Source: an uncultured Bacteroides sp. (lineage in GTDB: Bacteria; Bacteroidota; Bacteroidia; Bacteroidales; Bacteroidaceae). From it: DNA of 13,513 bases. The stretch's first letter is position 1. The number at the start of each line of letters is the position of its first letter. The notes below the pieces were generated by a model. That model ran no database searches. It saw nothing but the letters and a program-made list of their open reading frames with translations, and was not told the DNA's origin. The stretch is taken from positions 1-13,513 of the forward strand of contig URWP01000045.1 of the NCBI GenBank assembly GCA_900551645.1, read 5' to 3'. Made by a program: the position numbers and the translations under genes. This document shows positions 7,120 to 13,476 of the stretch, piece after piece.

Positions 7120-8492
7120 TGGATTCAACCAATTTATGCAATGCGCTCAGAATGGAATTTGAAGGGATCTTTGAAAACAAGATTCCTTTGGATGCTTTTC
7201 CTGCCAAAATTCAAGATATGATATTGGCTCTATCCCGACAAGAGAATTATTCCATAGAATATATGATGGCTTCTCTTTTGGTGGCAGTGTCAACCGCTAT
7301 CGGCAACGCTGTCAATATTCGTATTCGTGGTGGATGGATTAGTAATCCTGCCCTTTATATGATATTGGTAGGTCGTCCCGGAATGGGCAAAACCCCACCT
7401 TTGGATTTTGCATTCCGTCCTATCCGAAAGCATGATGCCAAAATCATCAAACAATTTAAATTGGATATGGAGCATTATAATAGCTTGGTTGAAAACAATA
7501 AGGCTAAAAAAGACAAGTCCTCTTCATTGCCGGACAAACCAATTTTACGAAGAACCATCATATCCGATTTTACACCGGAAGCTTTAATGCGTGCGTTGGA
7601 TGACAATCAGCGAGGTGTCGTGGTATATGTGGATGAAATTATGGGAATGTTTAATGCCGTGAATCAATATAGCAAAGGACAACTCATTGAGCAGCTATTG
7701 ACAGCCTTTAGCGGAAAACCATTGGATATTTCAAGATGTAGCATCCCTGTACCTATTCATATAGAGCATCCTTTTATAAATATTGTCGGCACGATGCAAA
7801 CGACACGTATGCACGAACTGATAGAGAAAGGATATAAAGACAATGGGCTGATAGACAGAATAATTTTTGTTTATCCATCGTCTCAGGAAATTTCAGATTG
7901 GGGGCTGGATGAAGAATCTTCCGTATCAACTTTTGGTAAATACTCATCAATGTGGGATTCTATTATAAATAAGGTAATTAGTTTGCCATTTATAGAGAAT
8001 GAAGATGACAGAGCCATACATAATGTATTGGAATTTTCTTCGGAAGCCAAAGCCTATTTTACAAACTGGCGCAATAATGCAGTTCGGGCTGTTAATCAAA
8101 TCCAAGATGATGGGTTGGTGGATAGCAGAGTGATTAAAGCTCCCATGATTACGGCTCGTTTAGCTTTAGTCTTGCAAATCCTTCGTTGGGCTTGCGGTGA
8201 AGAACACAAGGATTTTGTGGATATTGACTCAACCAAATCTGCTATTGCATTGAGTGAATACTTTGAGAACTGTTATACCAACATTCAGAAATATATGTTG
8301 CGAGAGAGCGTTGAACCGCAAAAAAGAGAATTGCTTGATTGCCTTTCCGCAACTTTCACTACTGCCGATGCCATTCAAGCCGGAAAAGAAGTAGGGTTGT
8401 CGGAAAGGTCGGTAATGTATTCTTTGGTTAGCCTTGCTACGAATAAGGTTATCAAGAAAGTAAAGCGAGGTGAATATGAGAAGCTGCAATAA
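7119..8492 (+). CDS. DUF3987-type P-loop ATPase (predicted replicative helicase/initiator of the element)
   Basis: 457 aa. Walker A is GRPGMGKTP at residues 85-93, Walker B is VVVYVDE at 167-173, NIVGTMQ (221-227) looks like a sensor strand, and GLIDRI (about 243-248) has a candidate arginine finger. The C-terminal about 55 residues (from RELLDCLSATF) resemble a winged-helix DNA-binding domain (KEVGLSERSVMYSLVSLA). DUF3987 proteins are found with primases on plasmids, phages and integrative elements and are thought to act in DNA replication. The TOPRIM primase-like gene follows after a repeat-rich gap, supporting a replication module that would copy the excised circle. Helicase activity itself is inferred. 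Confidence 0.82.
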   Translation: MDSTNLCNALRMEFEGIFENKIPLDAFPAKIQDMILALSRQENYSIEYMMASLLVAVSTAIGNAVNIRIRGGWISNPALYMILVGRPGMGKTPPLDFAFRPIRKHDAKIIKQFKLDMEHYNSLVENNKAKKDKSSSLPDKPILRRTIISDFTPEALMRALDDNQRGVVVYVDEIMGMFNAVNQYSKGQLIEQLLTAFSGKPLDISRCSIPVPIHIEHPFINIVGTMQTTRMHELIEKGYKDNGLIDRIIFVYPSSQEISDWGLDEESSVSTFGKYSSMWDSIINKVISLPFIENEDDRAIHNVLEFSSEAKAYFTNWRNNAVRAVNQIQDDGLVDSRVIKAPMITARLALVLQILRWACGEEHKDFVDIDSTKSAIALSEYFENCYTNIQKYMLRESVEPQKRELLDCLSATFTTADAIQAGKEVGLSERSVMYSLVSLATNKVIKKVKRGEYEKLQ

Positions 8493-8502
8493 ACGACACC
8501 TT

Positions 8503-8590
8503 TTGCAGTTTGCAGTTGTTGCAGTTTGCACTTTGCGCTGACATAGGATTTCTGCAAAACTGCAATAAGTGCAAACTGCACGGACTGCAA
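8503..8590. repeat. Iteron-like TTGCAGT repeats with a 14-bp inverted repeat; candidate replication origin or operator
   Basis: The 115-bp gap between the ATPase and primase-like genes is packed with one motif. TTGCAGT occurs at 8503-8509, 8510-8516 and 8519-8525; the inverse ACTGCAA at 8559-8565 and 8584-8590, with a near copy at 8575-8581. A perfect 14-bp inverted repeat, TGCAGTTTGCACTT at 8520-8533 against 8567-8580, brackets a 33-bp spacer. Another TGCAAT-containing copy touches the end of the ATPase gene. Clustered direct and inverted copies beside replication genes resemble initiator-binding iterons; a transcript could equally fold into a regulatory hairpin for the primase-like gene. 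Confidence 0.6.
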
Positions 8591-8607
8591 TAACAAAATG
8601 AAGAAGT

Positions 8608-9627
8608 ATGGCTGAATATAGATTTTCTCTTCAAAAATATAAGCGTGGGTCAAAACTTTCATGCCCGAAGTGTGGAAAGAAACAATGTTTTGTCAAGTAC
8701 ATAGATAGCCAAGGAGAAATAACTTTTCCTGATTATGTAGGCAGATGTGACCATGAGCAATCTTGCCAATACCATTACACTCCATCGGATTATTTTCATG
8801 ATACCCCAATGTTAGTGGATTACAACAAGGATAACTTCATTGAAGCCGATAAGCCTAAGCCCAATTTACTGCCTCCAACCTCTTTTGTTGACAATGAACT
8901 AATGAAACGTACTCTTACTAACTATGGTATGAATCCATTGTACATCTACCTGTCTGGGATGTTGGGTAAAGATGAGACTTCTCGGATATTCCAACTATAT
9001 CATGTTGGCACATCAAAGAAGTGGGGCGGTTCTACTGTCTATTGGCAAATTGATTGGCAAGGTAATGTACGAACAGGGAAGATAATGTTGTATGATGCAG
9101 AAACAGGACATCGGACAAAAGAGCCAAGAAGTTATGTTAGTTGGGTACATACAGAACTGAATCTCCCAAACTACAATTTGAAGCAATGTTTGTTTGGCGA
9201 ACATCTGTTATCTGAGAATCCGACCAAACCTGTTGCTATTGTGGAAAGCGAAAAATCCGCTTTGATAGCTACCCATTATATGCCGGAATTTATATGGTTG
9301 GCAACAGGTGGAATGCATGGATGCTTCAAGTCTGACGTGGTAAGTGTATTGAAAGGTCGGTCGGTTATGCTATGCCCGGATTTGGGTGCAAGAGAGGTTT
9401 GGCAAACCAAGATGGCTTTACTCACTTCCGTATGTTCTAAAGTTGTATTGAGTGATAGTTTGGAACAATGCGCCACAGACGAACAGCGCAAGAACGGACT
9501 TGATATTGCGGATTTCTTATTGATGACAGAAACACCTGCGATGATACTTCAAAAGATGATAAAGCGAAATCCAAACCTACAAACTTTGATTGACTGCTTG
9601 CATTTGGAACTGGTGGATTCCGGTTAG
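8608..9627 (+). CDS. Zinc-finger/TOPRIM primase-like protein (DUF6371-like)
   Basis: 339 aa. An N-terminal zinc-ribbon region has CPKCG at residues 19-23 and further cysteines at 47 and 53 (GRCDHEQSC), as in the DNA-binding ribbons of primases. A TOPRIM-like core follows: PVAIVESEKSALIA (about 208-221) gives the conserved Glu, WLATGGMHG (about 230-238) follows, and VMLCPDLGA (about 253-261) gives the acidic PDxGA motif. The end is a helical segment with GLDIADFLL. It fits a primase or primase-related protein for replication of the mobile element and pairs with the DUF3987 ATPase upstream. AAGAAG six bases before the ATG may help ribosome binding. The match to the DUF6371 family is from memory of its motifs; the TOPRIM reading is well supported by sequence. 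Confidence 0.8.
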   Translation: MAEYRFSLQKYKRGSKLSCPKCGKKQCFVKYIDSQGEITFPDYVGRCDHEQSCQYHYTPSDYFHDTPMLVDYNKDNFIEADKPKPNLLPPTSFVDNELMKRTLTNYGMNPLYIYLSGMLGKDETSRIFQLYHVGTSKKWGGSTVYWQIDWQGNVRTGKIMLYDAETGHRTKEPRSYVSWVHTELNLPNYNLKQCLFGEHLLSENPTKPVAIVESEKSALIATHYMPEFIWLATGGMHGCFKSDVVSVLKGRSVMLCPDLGAREVWQTKMALLTSVCSKVVLSDSLEQCATDEQRKNGLDIADFLLMTETPAMILQKMIKRNPNLQTLIDCLHLELVDSG

Positions 9628-9920
9628 TGATGTGTTTATGGAGAAGCCAAACTAAGGGGAAAGTAAAACTATTGATTATCCAAATGGATATAGGTGACAA
9701 TAGCCACTCTTAAAGTTGACAGACAAATGGCATAGTTCGGACAAAGACAATGCTTGCATTAAGGTATGTAATGCCCCATTTTTAATGGGTATTCTATGCA
9801 AGAAGTACCACCGTCCGACAAAATGGTTTCACTCATTTGTCGTCTTGGAGGCTTCTTGCATTACTCGCAGGCTCGCAATGGATAGAACATTTTATTAATA
9901 AATTCCAGTTATAAACGCTT
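9628..9920. other. Candidate origin of transfer (oriT) region upstream of mobC
   Basis: A 293-bp non-coding stretch immediately before mobC and the relaxase gene, dense in dyads. AATGC-TT-GCATT is a palindrome at 9749-9760. CTTGCAT (9753-9759) pairs with ATGCAAG (9796-9802) around an inner 6-bp hairpin with a TTT loop (9775-9780 with 9784-9789). CGACAAAATG (9816-9825) pairs with CATTTGTCG (9834-9842) with one bulged base. CTTGCATTA recurs as a direct repeat at 9753-9761 and 9855-9863. Position and structure fit an oriT recognised by MobC and relaxase; the nic site is not identified. No convincing gene is seen here. Confidence 0.5.
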
Positions 9921-10295
9921 ATGGATATACAACAAAACAATGGAAAACAGGGTGTTCGTACTCGTCATATAGACATTCGTCTGACTGAAAATGAGTATGA
10001 AATGATAGTAGAAAAAGCTGCCGAATGTGGACTGACACTTAGTAACTACGGACGAAAATTATTGCAAAATCACCATCCAAACAAACGACTTTCAGACGAG
10101 GAAGTACAAGGATTGAACTCTTTATCGGATGCACGAGCCGACCTTATCCGCATTCAGAATGTACTCAAAGGTAAACCTGATGAGATTAAAAAACGATATT
10201 TCCGAGATGAGAATTATATGCGTGCTTGGATAGAGGCAGTAAATAGGCTTATTGTCCGATGGGGACAAATACGAGACAGTATAAATCAAATTTGA
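9921..10295 (+). CDS. mobC: MobC-type relaxosome accessory protein
   Basis: A 124-aa basic protein. The N-terminal half (about 13-50, TRHIDIRLTENEYEMIVEKAA...GLTLSNYGRKLL) has the strand plus two-helix pattern of a ribbon-helix-helix DNA-binding domain, as in MobC proteins. The C-terminal half is helical (RADLIRIQNVLKG... to NRLIVRWGQIRDSI). It probably binds oriT just upstream and helps the relaxase open the nic region. The stop is 4 bases before the relaxase start, so the two are one operon. Function is inferred from domain and position; both are typical. Confidence 0.82.
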   Translation: MDIQQNNGKQGVRTRHIDIRLTENEYEMIVEKAAECGLTLSNYGRKLLQNHHPNKRLSDEEVQGLNSLSDARADLIRIQNVLKGKPDEIKKRYFRDENYMRAWIEAVNRLIVRWGQIRDSINQI

Positions 10296-10299
10296 AATT

Positions 10300-10686
10300 A
10301 TGATAGCACAAGGAAAGGCAATTTCTCATGGAGCAAGAGCCATTGAGTATTCTATGGAAAAAGATAAAGCCCAGCTCGTTAAGGTGCATGACTTGCCAGA
10401 AAATATAGAACCTTTGGCTATGTGGTCACGGATGATGCAACACCAGCATCAATGTATGAAAGACAGATATAATCCGAAGCCCATAAAGCTGAACGCACTG
10501 CGCTTTGAAATATCTCCAGCCAAAGAAGAATCGGCAGGATGGACAATGACGGATTGGCAGAATTTGGCGGATGAGTTTATTGCAGTACTTGACGGCATTG
10601 ACCGAAGATGTGGCAAACCAGATAGTCATCTTAAACCGACCAATATCAAAAATAGCCAGTATGTTGTTTCGTTACACACCGACTAG
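10300..10686 (+). CDS. Relaxase N-terminal fragment
   Basis: 128 aa ending at the premature TAG. It keeps the likely catalytic tyrosine and the HTD part of the metal site but lacks the HxH histidines, so it should not bind the metal or nick DNA on its own. It is translated from the normal start, 4 bases after mobC. Confidence 0.7.
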   Translation: MIAQGKAISHGARAIEYSMEKDKAQLVKVHDLPENIEPLAMWSRMMQHQHQCMKDRYNPKPIKLNALRFEISPAKEESAGWTMTDWQNLADEFIAVLDGIDRRCGKPDSHLKPTNIKNSQYVVSLHTD

Positions 10687-10704
10687 TCGAGTGGCATCCC
10701 TCAC

Positions 10705-11499
10705 TTGCATATTGTAGCTAACCGCATAGACAATATGGGCAAGACAAACGATGCGCATTATATTGGTGAACGTGCCGTTCATGCTGCCAACATCATCAAT
10801 GAGAGACGTGGCTGGGTGCAATCCGTGCAACGTCGTGATGAGAATATTCAGCAAATCAGTGAAGACTGCATCGCAATATTGAAAGCTATGCCAGAATTTG
10901 ATTGGGAAACTTATAGCCAAATGTTAAACGCTAAGGGGTACGATATTAAGTTGATAAAGGACGATAAGGAAGTGGTCAAAGGGTACGCTATACGAAAAGG
11001 GAACTCTATTTATAAATCCTCGATATTGGGTAAAAGTCGAAAATTGATGCCATCAAAAATTGAAGCGACTTGGGTGGGATTACATGCTTCTGATAAACAA
11101 ACTGCAATTCAGTCAAAGGAAGTATGTACTCAAACGATGGCGCATAATAATAAAGAGGTGATGCCACAATCAAAGCCTTCTATTTACCACTATTCCATAA
11201 CAGTGGATGGAGAACAACTCGAGGCTGATATACCAGATATGGTTAAGTCTGTCTTTGACGAAGAGTTTGGAAGCCTTGATGAAGAAGTCAAACAGACCAA
11301 TTTATTCAAAGTTGCCGCCTTACTATTTGCCGGATATTTGGATGTAGCCACTTCTATGGCGGCTTCAAGCGGAGGTGGTGGCAGTCCCGGTAGCGGATGG
11401 GGTAAAGATAAGGACGATGATGAGCGTAACTGGGCTGTTCGTTGTGCAAAAATGGCAAAATGGCTCTGCAAACCGATTAAACGTAGCAGGGGTAGATAG
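10705..11499 (+). CDS. Relaxase C-terminal fragment
   Basis: In the same frame as the N-terminal fragment. Independent translation would need a TTG inside the PHLH motif (10705) or the ATG at 10735 (MGKTNDAHYIGERAV); neither has a recognisable ribosome site. It holds the second half of the relaxase domain and a tail with SSGGGGSPGSGWG followed by alternating acidic and basic residues. It is probably not made as a working protein unless the TAG is read through. Confidence 0.55.
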   Translation: MHIVANRIDNMGKTNDAHYIGERAVHAANIINERRGWVQSVQRRDENIQQISEDCIAILKAMPEFDWETYSQMLNAKGYDIKLIKDDKEVVKGYAIRKGNSIYKSSILGKSRKLMPSKIEATWVGLHASDKQTAIQSKEVCTQTMAHNNKEVMPQSKPSIYHYSITVDGEQLEADIPDMVKSVFDEEFGSLDEEVKQTNLFKVAALLFAGYLDVATSMAASSGGGGSPGSGWGKDKDDDERNWAVRCAKMAKWLCKPIKRSRGR

Positions 11500-11525
11500 T
11501 ATTTCATTTATAATCACATATAACC

Positions 11526-12104
11526 ATGCGTAAAAGTAAATATGACCAATCTTCTTTGCCTGTGCAGGGTAGCAAGAGCATAGATAGTGATGATAACATT
11601 AGCAAAATTGAAAATCGTGTTGATTTTGAAACCGAGCTTGTAAATCTCACGAATCAGATTAAGGACATCAAAGATGTTATCCAAGAATTGAAACAGATAA
11701 AAGCATTTGTAGATGCTTCAGTGTTAACTTTTGAAGAATCAGCACAGGTTCTTAATGCTGCAGTGAAAACATCCGACAATATCCCTGATACTATTAGCCG
11801 TGCAATTATTCAGGCAGAGAATACTGTTGTAAATGTCAAACTTAGCGATGAAGACAAGTCTATTCTTACAGAATATCGCAATAAATTGATTGAAGAAGAA
11901 AAATCTTTATTTGAGAAGCAGATAACAGAATTGAAGACACTTCATACGAATCACTGGAAAGAAGTCCATAAATGTGTGAAATCTGAAACTTCGTTTTCTC
12001 TTAATGGCAAAATAGCCAAATGTGCCGTTGTCGGATTCTGGATATTGTATGCGTATTTCTGTTTGACATTGGGAGGATTGATAATCTATATGAAGTTCTT
12101 TTAA
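11526..12104 (+). CDS. Coiled-coil protein with C-terminal membrane anchor, mobilization-operon associated
   Basis: 192 aa, function not recognised. The first about 35 residues are polar. Residues about 38-62 (LVNLTNQIKDIKDVIQELKQIK) and 105-140 show heptad-like coiled-coil character. The last about 30 residues (IAKCAVVGFWILYAYFCLTLGGLIIYMKFF) form one strongly hydrophobic helix, so the protein is probably tail-anchored with its bulk in the cytoplasm. It starts 26 bases after the relaxase stop in the same direction and is followed by a terminator hairpin, making it the last gene of the mob operon. The place suggests a role in mobilization, such as linking the relaxosome to a membrane coupling protein, or in the cell envelope; that is inference only. 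Confidence 0.75.
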   Translation: MRKSKYDQSSLPVQGSKSIDSDDNISKIENRVDFETELVNLTNQIKDIKDVIQELKQIKAFVDASVLTFEESAQVLNAAVKTSDNIPDTISRAIIQAENTVVNVKLSDEDKSILTEYRNKLIEEEKSLFEKQITELKTLHTNHWKEVHKCVKSETSFSLNGKIAKCAVVGFWILYAYFCLTLGGLIIYMKFF

Positions 12105-12108
12105 GGAA

Positions 12109-12137
12109 TTGGAAGGATGGATTGACCAACCTTCCAA
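12109..12137. terminator. Hairpin between the mob operon and the convergent recombinase gene
   Basis: A 12-bp stem with one mismatch (arms 12109-12120 and 12126-12137) and a 5-nt ATTGA loop begins 4 bases after the plus-strand stop and ends 5 bases before the stop of the minus-strand recombinase gene. The arms start with TT and end with AA, so either transcript gets only a short U tail. It is well placed as a shared terminator for the convergent genes. Confidence 0.65.
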
Positions 12138-12142
12138 ATACA

Positions 12143-12949
12143 TCACCATGTTATGACCTTATCAACAATCTCTTGTTGTTCGGCACTGCTACGCCTCAAA
12201 TAAATACGAGTTGTTTCAATACTTTCATGTCCCATCAGGTCAGCAAGTAGAGAAATATCGTTGAACTTCTCCAAGAAATTTTTAGCAAAGCGATGACGGA
12301 ATGAATGGGGGTAAACCACTTTCTCATTCAATCCGTATTTGGCTGCGTAGTTTTTCAACTGTTGCGCAATCCCTCTTGTAGTGATACGCTCACCAAAGCG
12401 ATTAAGAAAAAGATAGCCGGTGGTACGATTGACTTTGCTAAGCCATTCTGTGGCTTCCTTGCGCAAGGACTTCGGAATGTAAATACGACGTATTTTGCCA
12501 CCTTTGGTGTAGATGTCAAAATAACCCATCTGCACGTGTTCAGCCTTCATTTGGATTAGTTCACTGACTCTTGCTCCTGTTGCTGCGAGGAAACGAACTA
12601 CGAAATACCATTCTTGGTTTTCCTCCTTTTTTAGTTTGTTTTTTAGAAAAGCGTAGTCGGCATTACTGATTACATTTTCCAAGTAACTCCGCTGCTGCAC
12701 TTTGACGGATTTTAATCTCAAACGAGATTTTCCCATGCTATCAAGATACTTGTTCATTGCCTGAATACGAAGATTAACTGTCTTAGGCTTGAATTTCTCA
12801 ATGAGATAGGTTTTATACACAAGTAAATTGCGCTTGTTCAATTCTTTGTGCCGGGAATAATACTCTTTTACGGCATAGAGATAAGCTGCAATTGTGTTCT
12901 CCGCCATATTCCCTTGACGAAGATACGTTTCAAAATTTTCAATGTTCAT
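12143..12949 (-). CDS. Tyrosine recombinase next to hsdS (probable DNA invertase for specificity switching)
   Basis: 268 aa from the chosen start MNIENFETYLRQG. An N-terminal SAM-like core-binding domain (about 2-85) precedes the catalytic domain. All active-site residues are present: Arg127 (ATGARVSEL), Lys149/152 (YTKGGKIRRIYIP), His215-x2-Arg218 (PHSFRHRFA), His241 (LMGHESI) and Tyr250 (TTRIYLRR). It is short and lacks an arm-binding domain, like Xer-type and invertase-type recombinases rather than element integrases. It is divergent from an hsdS fragment, as in type I restriction loci where a recombinase shuffles hsdS target-recognition domains. The frame runs 12 codons further upstream to 12985, but those residues (MITNCLTNNVSD) fall in an inverted repeat and look non-coding. 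Confidence 0.9.
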   Translation of the reverse strand: MNIENFETYLRQGNMAENTIAAYLYAVKEYYSRHKELNKRNLLVYKTYLIEKFKPKTVNLRIQAMNKYLDSMGKSRLRLKSVKVQQRSYLENVISNADYAFLKNKLKKEENQEWYFVVRFLAATGARVSELIQMKAEHVQMGYFDIYTKGGKIRRIYIPKSLRKEATEWLSKVNRTTGYLFLNRFGERITTRGIAQQLKNYAAKYGLNEKVVYPHSFRHRFAKNFLEKFNDISLLADLMGHESIETTRIYLRRSSAEQQEIVDKVITW

Positions 12950-12954
12950 GTCAG

Positions 12955-12995
12955 ATACATTATTAGTTAAACAATTCGTTATCATAATAATGTAT
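12955..12995. repeat. Perfect 11-bp inverted repeat between recombinase and hsdS
   Basis: ATACATTATTA at 12955-12965 and its exact reverse complement TAATAATGTAT at 12985-12995 flank a 19-bp AT-rich spacer. It fills the gap between the chosen recombinase start and the hsdS ATG, whose first two bases lie in the right arm. It may be a recombinase binding or crossover site or an operator controlling both divergent genes. The spacer is longer than the 6-8 bp usual for a tyrosine-recombinase core, so an operator role is at least as likely. Confidence 0.55.
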
Positions 12996-13476
12996 GGTAT
13001 TGCCTAATTCATTGAGTTCCTATTATGAGAAGTTTCTCCCTACCGGAGAGGTGAAGTGCATCGATGAGGAGATTCCGTTTGAGATTCCAAATGGGTGGCA
13101 ATGGGAAAGAATTGGCAATATTTTTGAAACAACAAGTGGTTCTACGCCATTAAGTAGGAATCCAGATTATTATAAAAATGGCAATATCAATTGGGTACGT
13201 ACAACAGACTTGAACAATGGAATTTTGAACAAAACCGAAATACAAATAACCTCGAAAGCAATTATAGACTACAATCTTTCTATTTTACCCCAAACCTCAG
13301 TGTGTGTTGCAATGTATGGTGGTGCTGGGACAATAGGCAAACACTGTATCTTGCATTTTGATACAACTATAAACCAATCTGTATGTGCCATCCAGCCTAA
13401 TGGATTTTGTAATATGGATTACATCCATACTTTTATTGAATATCAAAGACCATTTTGGATGGTTACTGGTGGTTAG
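12994..13476 (+). CDS. hsdS: Incomplete type I restriction-modification specificity subunit (HsdS), one target-recognition domain
   Basis: 160 aa. Specificity subunits choose the DNA sequence methylated or cut by the HsdM/HsdR complex. Residues 10-35 (YYEKFLPTGEVKCIDEEIPF then EIPNGW) are the conserved linker that in full HsdS proteins follows an upstream region, which is absent here. A target-recognition domain follows: TSGSTPLSRNPDYYKNGNINW (47-67), RTTDLNNG (69-76), GGAGTIGKH (109-117) and TTINQSVCAI (124-133). The frame ends at TAG 13474-13476 after VTGG. Skipping one T near 13473-13474 lets the next frame continue as SEILPFVVLANRS to the window edge, so the stop looks like a frameshift. 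No hsdM or hsdR is visible. It may be a silent exchange cassette or a broken gene. Confidence 0.78.
   Translation: MVLPNSLSSYYEKFLPTGEVKCIDEEIPFEIPNGWQWERIGNIFETTSGSTPLSRNPDYYKNGNINWVRTTDLNNGILNKTEIQITSKAIIDYNLSILPQTSVCVAMYGGAGTIGKHCILHFDTTINQSVCAIQPNGFCNMDYIHTFIEYQRPFWMVTGG

Larger units (their letters stand above)
10300..11499 (+). pseudogene. Relaxase/mobilization nuclease interrupted by an in-frame TAG
   Basis: Relaxase of the Pfam Relaxase/Mobilisation nuclease type, which would nick oriT and lead the strand into a recipient. The whole gene is one reading frame of 399 codons with a single TAG at codon 129 (10684-10686). The N-terminus MIAQGKAISHGARAIEYSMEK carries the likely catalytic Tyr17. 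The HUH metal-binding motif reads HTD (126-128), TAG, then SSGIPHLHIVANR, so the stop falls between the Asp and the HxH pair. The downstream part keeps PHLH, GERAV..INERRGW and a Gly/Ser-rich acidic-basic tail, all undamaged. TCG (Ser) to TAG is a one-base change and would restore a plausible DSSSGIPHLH. TAG is a genuine stop elsewhere in the window. Most likely a recent nonsense mutation; low-level readthrough or a sequencing error are alternatives. Confidence 0.85.
4380..12137. mobile_element. Integrative mobilizable element (minimum visible extent)
   Basis: From about 4300 the sequence becomes visibly AT-richer and the gene content changes from sugar metabolism to integration, replication and mobilization: integrase, two excisionase-like HTH proteins, DUF3987 ATPase, TOPRIM primase-like protein, MobC, relaxase and an associated membrane protein, nearly all on the plus strand. 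This order is known from Bacteroides mobilizable transposons and related integrative mobilizable elements. No type IV secretion genes are seen. The left end is placed at the first of the direct repeats near 4380; the right end is not located. The recombinase/hsdS locus after 12143 shares the low GC and may be cargo. Confidence 0.7.

Noticed and set aside
8493..8607. CRISPR array
   Set aside because: Repeats are 7-14 bp, irregularly spaced and in both orientations, with no uniform spacers and no cas genes.
10684..10686. Recoding of TAG as an amino acid in this genome
   Set aside because: The rhamnosidase, EEP-family, primase-like and relaxase genes all end naturally at TAG where homology would stop, so TAG is a normal terminator here.
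10705..10737. Separate functional gene starting after the relaxase TAG
   Set aside because: The only nearby starts are a TTG inside the PHLH motif and an ATG past it; both would cut the metal-binding motif, so this is the back half of one gene.
13110..13125. TTGGCAAT in hsdS as the right-end partner of the left direct repeats
   Set aside because: The match is 8 bp inside a coding region (ERIGNIF) of a known family and is easily explained by chance.
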